Source: Dialister sp. UBA7295 (GTDB lineage: Bacteria > Bacillota > Negativicutes > Veillonellales > Dialisteraceae). Taken from it: a DNA stretch of 14,157 nt. The stretch lies in the NCBI GenBank assembly GCA_002471975.1, contig DKQZ01000019.1, forward strand, positions 1 to 14,157. Direction: 5' to 3'. Under the pieces are notes generated by a model. It was given only the letters and a program-made list of their open reading frames with translations, made no database searches and was not told where the DNA came from. The translations under genes were made by a program, and so were the position numbers. Position 1 is the first letter of the stretch; each line of letters starts with the position of its first letter. Positions 1 through 5,523 of this stretch are shown here, in pieces.

Positions 1-72
1 GGAATGTGCACAGGCGGGGGAATTTCTGCCTGCTGAAAGAGTAGATGATAAAGGAAACTGAAAGTGTGGCAA

Positions 73-300
73 CCTTTGAATCGGGAATTGTCGGGAATCT
101 CGGGGATGAACGGGGATGTCGGGGTGGTGGCGGGCATAAAAATTATAAAGCCCGCCATTTTTTATATTGTAACTTTCATCTGTGATAACCGACTTTTGAG
201 TTAATATATAAAATTTTGCGGCGCCCATTTACTGATGCGCCGCACCTTCCTGATAGTCCCGATAAGCCCGAAGTGAATCCCGATATTCCCGAGAAAAAGG
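73..300. repeat. Palindromic repeat element A1, gene-less, TCGGG arms
   Basis: The left end CCTTTGAATCGGGAAT (73-88) is matched in inverted orientation by ATTCCCGAGAAAAAGG (285-300), 13 of 16 positions. The left arm repeats a TCGGG core every 9-10 nt; the right arm repeats CCCGA. Inside the right arm lies the hairpin TGCGGCGC/GCGCCGCA (217-224 with 237-244), followed by CACCTTCC, the inverted form of the GGAAGGTG junction seen throughout this family. No gene fits between the arms. Mobility is not shown. Confidence 0.75.
128..165 (+). terminator. Rho-independent terminator-like hairpin inside element A1
   Basis: TGGCGGGC (128-135) pairs with GCCCGCCA (150-157) across a 14-nt loop, followed directly by six T residues. 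The counterpart in A3 (557-562 with 581-586, then seven Ts) has lost a pair through a substitution, so its stem is weaker. It may end transcription from upstream of the window or be a structural part of the element. Confidence 0.55.
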
Positions 301-350
301 CTTTTGAACGTATAGCTTCCTTATGCACATTGAGTTATTGAAAAGAACAA

Positions 351-416
351 TAACTTTGAATCGGGGTGGTCGGGGCAATCGGGGTGGTCGGGAAGGTGTT
401 GCCGCTGATGCGGCAA
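351..416 (+). repeat. Half element A2: TCGGG arm, junction and hairpin
   Basis: ACTTTGAATCGGGG starts an arm with four G-tracts five nt apart, then GGAAGGTG, then the hairpin TTGCCGC-TGAT-GCGGCAA (399-416). It continues as GAGTATATATGGGG and a CACAGGC motif, the same series found in elements E and, in modified form, F. No matching right arm precedes element A3. Confidence 0.7.
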
Positions 417-501
417 TGAGTATATATGGGGAATGTACACAGGCGGGGGAGTTTCTGCCTGCTAAGAGTGTAGATTATAAAGGGAACTGAAAGTGTGGCA
501 A

Positions 502-726
502 CCTTTGAATCGGGAATTGTCGGGAATCTCGGGGATGAACGGGGATGTCGGGGCGGTGGCGGCCATAAAAATCAGGAAGCCCGCCATTTTTTTATATTGT
601 AACTTTCGCGATAACTGATTTTTGAGTTAGAATAGTAATCTCTGCGGCGCCTGCATACTGTCGCGCCGCACCTTCCCGACAGTCCCGTTAACCCCGAAGT
701 GAATCCCGGTATTCCCGAGACAAAAG
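502..726. repeat. Palindromic repeat element A3, gene-less, TCGGG arms
   Basis: This is the second copy of A1, 429 bp downstream. The left end CCTTTGAATCGGGAAT is at 502-517 and the inverted right end ATTCCCGAGACAAAAG at 711-726. The right-arm hairpin TGCGGCGC/GCGCCGCA lies at 643-650 and 663-670. The arm cores match A1, but the loop sequences and right-arm spacers have diverged. Confidence 0.75.
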
Positions 727-902
727 ATTTCGGCCAGGGGGCTTTCCTTTCAGACTGAAAAAGCGTGCTCTTTAGCAAAATACAGTGATAGAATATTTTT
801 ATAGTCAATATGAAATTAAATTTTTTATGGACAATTTTATTAGAAAATTAAAATTGTTGTACAAGTGGTAATTTATTTGATAATTACTGATAAAATGAGA
901 CT

Positions 903-931
903 TTGACAAAATTCCGGATTAAAAGTAAATA
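903..931 (+). promoter_or_regulatory. Candidate promoter of the porin gene
   Basis: A perfect TTGACA (903-908) is followed after 17 nt by TAAATA (926-931), a weak -10. The surrounding 780-945 region is very AT-rich and offers other candidates, such as TTGTAC at 857 with GATAAT at 879. The position would give a leader of about 255 nt. A second TTGACA at 946 has no -10 at the right distance. Confidence 0.35.
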
Positions 932-1020
932 TTTTTTTCTTAGTCTTGACAATCGGGAGATTTCGTGACGGAGTTTTGACTGACAGCCGACAATCTTGAT
1001 TTTTCAGAAGCATTTGTGTT

Positions 1021-1062
1021 ACTATCTCACTAGACGAAAGGTCCCGGCCTCGGGACGATAGT
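1021..1062 (+). promoter_or_regulatory. Structured segment in the porin 5' leader
   Basis: GTCCCG-GCCT-CGGGAC (1041-1056) forms a 6-bp hairpin, and the flanking ACTATC (1021-1026) and GATAGT (1057-1062) are complementary, extending it. No known riboswitch motif is recognised. The rest of the 736-1193 stretch holds no gene. A long structured leader on a probably abundant outer-membrane protein mRNA could control stability or translation; that is inference. Confidence 0.45.
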
Positions 1063-1193
1063 CTGGGAAAGTAGGAAGTAAGGACACGCAGAGGAAACAC
1101 GGTCACTCGAGCAAATCGTTCTGAAACTGAAATCCTTCCGGAAAAATAGAGGCACACATTTCTTTATTTTTTTCATAGAAGGAGATACTTAGT

Positions 1194-2414
1194 ATGAAAA
1201 AAATCCTCGCAATCGCTGCCGTTGCAGCACTCACCGCTGGCGTATCCGCATACGCTGCAAATCCGTTCTCTGATGTAACCCCGGATGACTGGGCTTACCA
1301 GGCTGTTTCCGACCTCTCCGACCAGGGCGTTGTAGAAGGCTATCCGGACGGCACCTTCAAAGGCGAACGCAACATGACCAGATATGAACTGGCTCAGATC
1401 ATCGCTCGTCTCATGGCTAAAGAAGATCAGCTGAACGCTGAACAGAGAGCAACCCTCGACAAACTCGCTGGTGAATATGCTGACGAACTCGCTAACCTGG
1501 GCGTTCGCGTATCCAACCTGGAAAAGAAAGTCGGCAACGTTTACTGGTCCGGCGATGCTCGTATGCGTTATAAAGATGCTGAACATGGCAAGAGCGCATT
1601 TGATGGCCGTATCAGAATCAACGTTAAAGGCCAGGTTAATGACTCCACCTACGTTCAGGGCCGTCTGCTGACTGAAATGAACTTCAAGACCAACAAAGCA
1701 GACGAAGCTAACACCTCCATGGATCAGCTGTTTGTAAACCATGCATTTGGTGATTTCCAGGTTCGCCTTGGTAAACAGCCTCTGTCCTTTGGTAACCAGG
1801 GTGGCTGGCTGCTGAACCCACATGATGGCTATGATGGAGCTCAGCTCTCCTATGCTAAAGATGCTTTCGCTGCTAAAGTAGGCTTTGGTAAAGTTAATAC
1901 CAGTGTATTTGCACTTAAAAAAGATGCTAAAGAAGCAGAAGATGCAGACGTTCTGTTCGCTCAGGGCGCTTACGACTTCGACTTCGCTAAACTCGGTGTT
2001 GATTACCTCGCAACCAAGGAAGGCGACGAAGTTGAACTCCTCGGCGCTAACCTCGCTATTCCAGTAGCTAAGAAACTTACCGTTCTTGGCGACTACTACA
2101 AGAACACCGTTGCTGATGGCTCCGATACCGCTTGGAACGCAGGCCTTGCATATGGCAAAGCTAACTGGAAGAAACCGGGCACCTGGGATCTCGGTGTATA
2201 CTACAACGATGTTGAAAAGAACGTATACTTCGGCGGCTCCGGCCTCCAGACCAGCGCTCTGTCCAAGACTCAGGACGCAACCTTCTGGAACGCTCTTGCT
2301 AACGTAACCCTCCAGAAGAACGTTCAGCTCCATGCTGAATATGCATTCGACACCGAACTGGATGACAAGGATGCAAATGACTCCTGGACCGTTTCCCTGA
2401 ACTACAAATTCTAA
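1194..2414 (+). CDS. ompM: SLH-domain outer-membrane porin, OmpM type
   Basis: The protein has 406 aa. Residues 1-21 are a signal peptide (MKKILAIAAVAALTAG, cleavage probably after VSAYA). One S-layer homology domain spans about 23-72: NPFSDV, DDWAY, a GYPDGTF segment and the signature MTRYELA. Residues about 75-115 are heptad-like (coiled coil), and the rest alternates as a beta-barrel, ending SLNYKF with the terminal Phe that the BAM machinery recognises. In Negativicutes this family joins the outer membrane to peptidoglycan through the SLH domain and forms a general diffusion pore; that role is family knowledge. The start is fixed by AAGGAG (1179-1184), nine nt before the ATG. Codon use is strongly biased (GCT, GAA, CTC, GTT), suggesting high expression. 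It is monocistronic, with a strong terminator after it. OmpM is the best name; similar SLH porins may be annotated simply as S-layer homology domain proteins. Confidence 0.93.
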   Translation: MKKILAIAAVAALTAGVSAYAANPFSDVTPDDWAYQAVSDLSDQGVVEGYPDGTFKGERNMTRYELAQIIARLMAKEDQLNAEQRATLDKLAGEYADELANLGVRVSNLEKKVGNVYWSGDARMRYKDAEHGKSAFDGRIRINVKGQVNDSTYVQGRLLTEMNFKTNKADEANTSMDQLFVNHAFGDFQVRLGKQPLSFGNQGGWLLNPHDGYDGAQLSYAKDAFAAKVGFGKVNTSVFALKKDAKEAEDADVLFAQGAYDFDFAKLGVDYLATKEGDEVELLGANLAIPVAKKLTVLGDYYKNTVADGSDTAWNAGLAYGKANWKKPGTWDLGVYYNDVEKNVYFGGSGLQTSALSKTQDATFWNALANVTLQKNVQLHAEYAFDTELDDKDANDSWTVSLNYKF

Positions 2415-2450
2415 TTTCTAAGTTAGAATCCACCAGTTTCATAAACAATG

Positions 2451-2484
2451 AAGAAGCTCCTCGTATGAGGGGCTTCTTTTTTTG
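2451..2484 (+). terminator. Terminator of the porin gene
   Basis: AAGAAGCTCCTC (2451-2462) pairs with GAGGGGCTTCTT (2467-2478) around a GTAT loop, giving 12 pairs with one G-T, and continues into an uninterrupted T run. This is a textbook intrinsic terminator 37 nt after the stop. Confidence 0.92.
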
Positions 2485-2523
2485 TCTCTTTTGTTAAACC
2501 GGGATTTATAGAAGGACGATAAG

Positions 2524-2597
2524 CTTTTGTTTCGGGAATGGTCGGGAATCTCGGGGATGATCGGGGTTATCGGGAAGGTATTGCCGTTGAGGCGGCA
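2524..2597 (+). repeat. Half element B1: TCGGG arm and hairpin
   Basis: The arm CTTTTGTTTCGGGAATGG continues with TCGGGAATC, TCGGGGATGA and TCGGGGTTA repeats, then GGGAAGGTA and the hairpin TTGCCGT-TGAG-GCGGCAA (2581-2597, one G-T pair). It continues as GAGTTTTTATGGGGCC and then ATGCGAACATGGTGCG. No right arm follows within the next kilobase; the nearest with the same outer end (TTTGTTTCGGGA inverted) is at 5301-5312. Confidence 0.7.
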
Positions 2598-2652
2598 ATG
2601 AGTTTTTATGGGGCCCATGCGAACATGGTGCGGGGAACGTTTTGTGGAATTT

Positions 2653-2740
2653 TGAAAACGGGATGCGGGGTGCGGGAAGGAGGCACCGCTGATGCGGCGC
2701 GAGTATGTATGGGGCCGATGCGAACATGGTGCGAGGAAAG
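2653..2740 (+). repeat. Half element B2, degenerate copy of B1
   Basis: A short arm (GAAAACGGGATGCGGGGTGCGGG) leads to GAAGGAGGC, a GC-rich hairpin (CCGC-TGAT-GCGG), GAGTATGTATGGGGCC and ATGCGAACATGGTGCG, repeating the order and much of the sequence of B1 about 100 nt upstream. The identical ATGCGAACATGGTGCG segment shows recent duplication of this half. Confidence 0.6.
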
Positions 2741-2910
2741 ACGTTCGGGCAAAAGAATATCCCGGTAGACTTTTCGGGCTATTCTGATGAACTGACTGTA
2801 AGCGTTTCGTGGCTGCCGTGGCTCGTGGCTGTCGTGAAGGTGGGCCGCGACAAATTCATGAAGCGGCCCCCTTTTATAATTTTATTCAATTATCACAGAA
2901 ACCGGATTTA

Positions 2911-3297
2911 CTAATTTTTGCCTTCCATCTGCTGCTTCCACTCTAATTTCTTCATGAGAGCATTCAGCATTTGACCTACTCGTTTATTTAAGGTAAGAGC
3001 GGTATGAACGTCTTCCATTGGGAAATATCCAAGTCTGGCCCCTAAAGTTACTTGTGTCTGTACTTCGGAATTAGAGCCTTTGGCAATAGACAGGAAATAT
3101 AGAAATTCTTTGGTAGAAGCTCTGCTTTGGCCCTCGGAAATATTGGATGGAATAGAAGTGACTGCTCTCATTAATTGATCCACCAGGTTGTTTCTCTCCC
3201 TGGAGGGGAGATTATCGATAAGCTTATAAACGACTTTTGCCTCAAGCATGGCAACGTTATATACGTCAAGATCTAAATATGATCGGATAGGGTTCAT
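2911..3297 (-). CDS. Four-helix-bundle protein (S23/IVS/Avd-type), element C copy
   Basis: The protein has 128 aa from the ATG at 3297, chosen because AAAGGAG lies seven nt upstream; the open frame runs further 5' but lacks a comparable site and crosses the element's hairpin. Hallmarks of the family are an N-terminal SYLDLDVYNVA segment, the central SIPSNISEGQSR motif (about residues 70-81) and FLSIAKGSNSE (about 90-100), with helical stretches between. The family includes proteins encoded in 23S rRNA intervening sequences and the Avd accessory protein of diversity-generating retroelements; these are basic helical bundles that bind nucleic acid. No reverse transcriptase or variable repeat is nearby, so an Avd role in a retroelement is not supported. 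Gene E at 9529 is a clear paralogue. Codon use is more AT-rich than in the neighbouring porin and korAB genes. Biochemical role unknown. Confidence 0.85.
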   Translation of the reverse strand: MNPIRSYLDLDVYNVAMLEAKVVYKLIDNLPSRERNNLVDQLMRAVTSIPSNISEGQSRASTKEFLYFLSIAKGSNSEVQTQVTLGARLGYFPMEDVHTALTLNKRVGQMLNALMKKLEWKQQMEGKN

Positions 3298-3340
3298 AAG
3301 CAGGCTCCTTTCTATAGACTGTACAGAACTATTTACTTTT

Positions 3341-3369
3341 ATTCTAATGAAAAACGTGAATGTTGAAAA
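3341..3369 (-). promoter_or_regulatory. Promoter of the element C four-helix-bundle gene
   Basis: On the minus strand TTTTCA (3369-3364) is followed after 17 nt by TAGAAT (3346-3341), 44 nt upstream of the ATG at 3297. The promoter lies inside the element, so the gene can be expressed wherever the element sits. Confidence 0.55.
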
Positions 3370-3596
3370 GAGCAATAATATGAGAAATAAAATATATAAG
3401 GGCGCGCTTCCAATGTTGATGCGCGCCACCGCCACGATAGCCACGAAAGTCACGATAATCACGAACCGCTTATGGTCATTGAAAAAGAATGACCTTGAGA
3501 GTTTATTGGATTAGATTAAGTAATGTGAGTCCTGCTGCAGGGACATCCATGTAAAAAATCCCGAAAGACTTTCCGGCCATTATGATGAACTGACTG

Positions 3597-3784
3597 TAAG
3601 CGTTTCGTGGCTGCCGTGGCTCGTGGCTGTCGTGAAGGTGGGCCGCGACAAATTCATGAAGCGGCCCCTTATATATGATGGGTAACATGACTGGGACAAC
3701 CATATAAAAAGGGCGCGCTTTCCAATGTTGATGCGCGCCACCGCCACGATAGTCACGAGAGTCACGATAATCACGAACCGCTTA
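3597..3784. repeat. Palindromic element D, gene-less copy of element C
   Basis: The ends TAAGCGTTTCGTG (3597-3609) and CACGAACCGCTTA (3772-3784) are those of element C. The left arm and hairpin (GGGCCGC at 3640, GCGGCCC at 3661) are identical to C over about 80 nt, and the right hairpin GGCGCGC/GCGCGCC (3712-3718, 3733-3739) plus arm nearly so. The gene and its surroundings (about 530 nt) are replaced by about 44 nt of unrelated AT-rich sequence. Similarity extends about 30 nt outside the left end (GATGAACTGACTG) and about 50 nt outside the right end, so the true unit may be longer or the region was duplicated as a block. Confidence 0.8.
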
Positions 3785-3881
3785 TGGTCATTGAAAAAGA
3801 ATGACCTTGAAAGTGTAACGGATTATATTAAGTAAAGTATGCCCGCCACTTATCACTTACCACTATTTTTTATGATTCCCA

Positions 3882-3890
3882 TGCTATAAT
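3882..3890 (+). promoter_or_regulatory. Extended -10 promoter of the MNT/HEPN pair
   Basis: TGCTATAAT (3882-3890) is an extended -10 with a perfect TATAAT, 36 nt before the start codon. No good -35 is present (ACTATT at the expected place), which fits extended -10 promoters. Confidence 0.6.
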
Positions 3891-3926
3891 ATAGGTAACC
3901 GGTCGATTGAAAGGAGCGTGAGCCAT

Positions 3927-4268
3927 ATGTGTGATACAGCTGAATTCCATCAGATTCTGCAGCAGATCGTCTCGATATATAAGAAGGTCTATGGCAAGTC
4001 CATCGTCCAGATCATACTGTATGGTTCCTTTGCCCGTGGTGATCATACGGAAGATTCGGATATTGATATCGCTGCCATCGTTCATGGCGAGCGGGCGGAT
4101 TTGCAGGAAAAATTGAAAGAAGTCTGGGACTTTTCTTCAGATCTGGAAGTCGACTATGGCATCATCATTTCTCCGACCGTCATTCCCTATGAGGAATATG
4201 TGAAATTCAAAGATGATCTGCCCTATTATCGGAATATAGATCGAGAAGGGGTGACGATTGTTGCTTGA
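3927..4268 (+). CDS. MNT-type nucleotidyltransferase, probable antitoxin
   Basis: The protein has 113 aa from the ATG at 3927, ten nt after AAGGAG (3911-3916). An in-frame GTG at 3918 is too close to that site to be used. GSFARGDHTEDSDIDI (residues 33-48) is the minimal nucleotidyltransferase signature, with metal-binding Asp45 and Asp47 and a third acidic residue, Asp76, in LEVDYGII. The length and single-domain form fit the MNT partner of MNT/HEPN modules, whose studied members transfer AMP to the HEPN protein and neutralise it. The adjoining overlapping HEPN gene supports this. AMPylation is family knowledge, not shown here. Neighbouring repeats and an AT-rich composition suggest acquisition. 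Confidence 0.85.
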   Translation: MCDTAEFHQILQQIVSIYKKVYGKSIVQIILYGSFARGDHTEDSDIDIAAIVHGERADLQEKLKEVWDFSSDLEVDYGIIISPTVIPYEEYVKFKDDLPYYRNIDREGVTIVA

Positions 4269-4680
4269 TCACAGGATTGAACTGATGAAATATCGCTTGT
4301 CCATGGCAGATGAAAAACTTCGTTCTGCCCGGATTTTATTAGATAATGGAATCTATAAGGATTCTGTGAGCCGGTCATATTATGCCATGTTCACCGCTGT
4401 ACGTGCCATCCTTGCTTTGGACGGAGTTGATTTTAAAAAACACGCCGGAGTGATTTCTTATTTCCAAAGAACCTATATTAAATCCGGTGTTTTTGAAAAG
4501 GAGTATTCGAAATACTTGAGTCAGGCATTTCAGATACGGAATAATACGGACTATTCTGATTTTTTTATTGTTTCAAGAGAAGAGGCGCAAGAACAATATA
4601 CCCGGGCGGAACAATTGAGTCAACGTATCAGTCAATATCTGCTTACACGGTTGAATAACGCAAATAAAGAAGGTCTATAG
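4258..4680 (+). CDS. HEPN-domain protein, probable toxin partner
   Basis: The protein has up to 140 aa. The start is uncertain: TTG at 4258 or 4261 lies 6-9 nt after AAGGGG and overlaps the upstream gene by 8-11 nt, while the first ATG is at 4285. The pattern ELMKYRLSMADEKLRSARILL, then SRSYYAMFTAVRAIL (about 38-52), then KKHAGVISYF and QIRNNTDYSDF (about 92-101), is that of the HEPN family paired with MNT proteins. The RNase motif Rx4-6H typical of active HepT toxins is not seen; RNNTDY stands in its place, as in the non-DUF86 HEPN branch, so ribonuclease activity is uncertain. The 3' end runs into a terminator, so the pair forms a closed two-gene operon. Confidence 0.83.
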   Translation: MLLDHRIELMKYRLSMADEKLRSARILLDNGIYKDSVSRSYYAMFTAVRAILALDGVDFKKHAGVISYFQRTYIKSGVFEKEYSKYLSQAFQIRNNTDYSDFFIVSREEAQEQYTRAEQLSQRISQYLLTRLNNANKEGL

Positions 4681-4689
4681 CTGACACGA

Positions 4690-4719
4690 AAAAACCACGG
4701 AGCGCCATCCGTGGTTTTT
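4690..4719. terminator. Terminator of the MNT/HEPN operon
   Basis: AAAAACCACGG (4690-4700) pairs with CCGTGGTTTTT (4709-4719) around an 8-nt loop. It has A residues on one side and Ts on the other, so it can act in both directions. Confidence 0.85.
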
Positions 4720-4729
4720 GCTATTTATG

Positions 4730-5100
4730 AATTTGTACGAATGAATTCAGGGAAGAGTGGTGATGTGATTCCTGCGTGGGATGGCTTCTATTTCTTCATG
4801 ATGTCCAGGGCATGTGAAATCCTGACAGCAGAGTCCATCTTCCGGTAGAACGGTAATCATTCTGCCTGTGCCTCTGACAGATTTTTCATGCTTTATGATT
4901 GATGACGAGAGAAGGCCGGCATTCCGACAGGTTCGTCCTCCCAGCCGCATTCGCGGAGCTGTGTTCGAGGAGGGACTGGTGTTTTCCGATAGAGTCTTTT
5001 GTCACCAGTATCTTTTATCAATTAGCCTCATATGTGCCTTGCAGCGAACCCTGCGCTTGTACCATTTCCGTCATTTCCGACATGTGCCTGCCTGACATCC
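4730..5100. other. Intergenic stretch without a convincing gene
   Basis: Open frames exist on both strands (for example minus 4747-4950), but none has a good ribosome site, a recognisable family or plausible composition. A minus-strand fragment starting MITVLPEDGLCCQ at about 4858 has a weak AGAGG upstream and could be a small protein or a gene remnant. Nothing else is identified. Confidence 0.4.
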
Positions 5101-5105
5101 CCTCC

Positions 5106-5139
5106 GGCCCTTTGGGCCATCTCCCCGCACTTCGGGGAG
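5106..5139. repeat. Two adjacent GC-rich hairpins
   Basis: GGCCC-TTT-GGGCC (5106-5118) is followed by CTCCCCG-CACTT-CGGGGAG (5121-5139). There is no T run, so these are not simple terminators. Pairs of this form are common as dispersed intergenic repeats in Firmicutes; whether this one is repeated in the genome cannot be judged from the window. Confidence 0.5.
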
Positions 5140-5232
5140 GCCCCATTTTCCGATAGAGAGATAGCATGCTGATGGTTTGGCAGTTAGCCTTATATGTGTT
5201 GATACCATATTTTCCAGTTAAATATTTATACT

Positions 5233-5314
5233 TGCGGCGCCCATGAATTTGCGCCGCACCTTCCCGACATCCCCGAGATTCCCGAAATGAACCCCGACAA
5301 TCCCGAAACAAAGG
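5233..5314 (-). repeat. Half element G: hairpin and right arm, TCGGG type
   Basis: The hairpin TGCGGCGC/GCGCCGCA (5233-5240, 5251-5258) is followed by CACCTTCCCGACATCCCCG and further CCCGA units to 5312. Hairpin and arm match the right halves of A1 and A3, and the flank (AAAGGCTTTT, then CTTATGG) resembles the sequence beyond A1. The outer end is the exact inverse of the outer end of B1. Confidence 0.7.
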
Positions 5315-5433
5315 CTTTTCATCTTATGGTTTCCTTTTGGATTAAAAGCCTTTATTTCCTTTACTCCTCTAACGCACATGCGTAATATTTCTAGCTCAAT
5401 CAGAAATAATTATTACTATGGGCAACCTGCTTA

Positions 5434-5442
5434 TGTTATAAT
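5434..5442 (+). promoter_or_regulatory. Extended -10 promoter of korAB
   Basis: TGTTATAAT (5434-5442) gives a perfect TATAAT with an upstream TG. The -35 position (TACTAT) is poor. It predicts a leader of about 75 nt before the GTG at 5524. Confidence 0.55.
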
Positions 5443-5523
5443 AATCAATGTGTAAGTGTGTCTTTTAATGATTCACCACATATATTTTATTCCCTTTTTC
5501 ATCGCAGCAAGGAGGCAGATGAA

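Larger units (their letters stand above)
1..735. repeat. Direct duplication of about 430 bp upstream of the porin gene
   Basis: The sequence from position 1 recurs from position 430 at an offset of 429. Both copies start GGAATGT(G/A)CACAGGCGGGGG and run through a shared GTGTGGCAACCTTTGAATCGGG into a palindromic element. The first ~130 nt are nearly identical, the middle differs by small indels, and the right arms differ by scattered substitutions. The unit is a half element plus a full element. The first copy is cut by the window start, so the array may extend upstream. No protein-coding gene is credible here; the short reading frames are side effects of the repeats. Confidence 0.85.
2799..3472. 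mobile_element. Palindromic element C carrying a four-helix-bundle gene, TCGTG arms
   Basis: The ends TAAGCGTTTCGTG (2799-2811) and CACGAACCGCTTA (3460-3472) are inverted repeats matching at 12 of 13 positions. The left arm has CGTGGCTG-type units and the right arm CACGATAG-type units, complementary at the TCGTG cores. The left arm runs into GTGAAGGTG and the hairpin GGGCCGC/GCGGCCC (2842-2848, 2863-2869). The right arm is preceded by GGCGCGC/GCGCGCC (3401-3407, 3421-3427). A minus-strand four-helix-bundle gene fills the interior. Just outside the right end is the hairpin GGTCATT/AATGACC (3474-3480, 3488-3494), also present beside element D. No transposase, reverse transcriptase or clear target duplication is visible, so mobility is inferred from copies and architecture. 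Confidence 0.65.

Noticed and set aside
73..134. Regular short repeats that could suggest a CRISPR array
   Set aside because: The repeated core is only about 5 nt with 4-7 nt between, arms are paired in inverted orientation, and no cas gene is present.
1021..1080. Resemblance to the 3' part of a 5S rRNA (CTGGGAAAGTAGGA)
   Set aside because: The rest of a 5S sequence, including the conserved CCGAACACGGAAG-type segment, is missing; similarity over about 14 nt is not enough.
1173..2333. 386-aa minus-strand open frame opposite the porin gene
   Set aside because: It is the antisense shadow of a strongly codon-biased gene, has no recognisable domain, and the plus-strand product is a clear SLH porin.
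2538..2914. Open frames of 69-76 codons across the B half elements
   Set aside because: They consist of repeat-element sequence and hairpins, and have no ribosome sites or protein-like composition.
2911..3297. Diversity-generating retroelement suggested by the Avd-like protein
   Set aside because: No reverse transcriptase, template repeat or variable repeat is visible in the window.
4747..4950. 67-aa minus-strand frame with a Cys/His-containing end
   Set aside because: No convincing ribosome site at the annotated start, no family recognised; left as an unresolved intergenic stretch.
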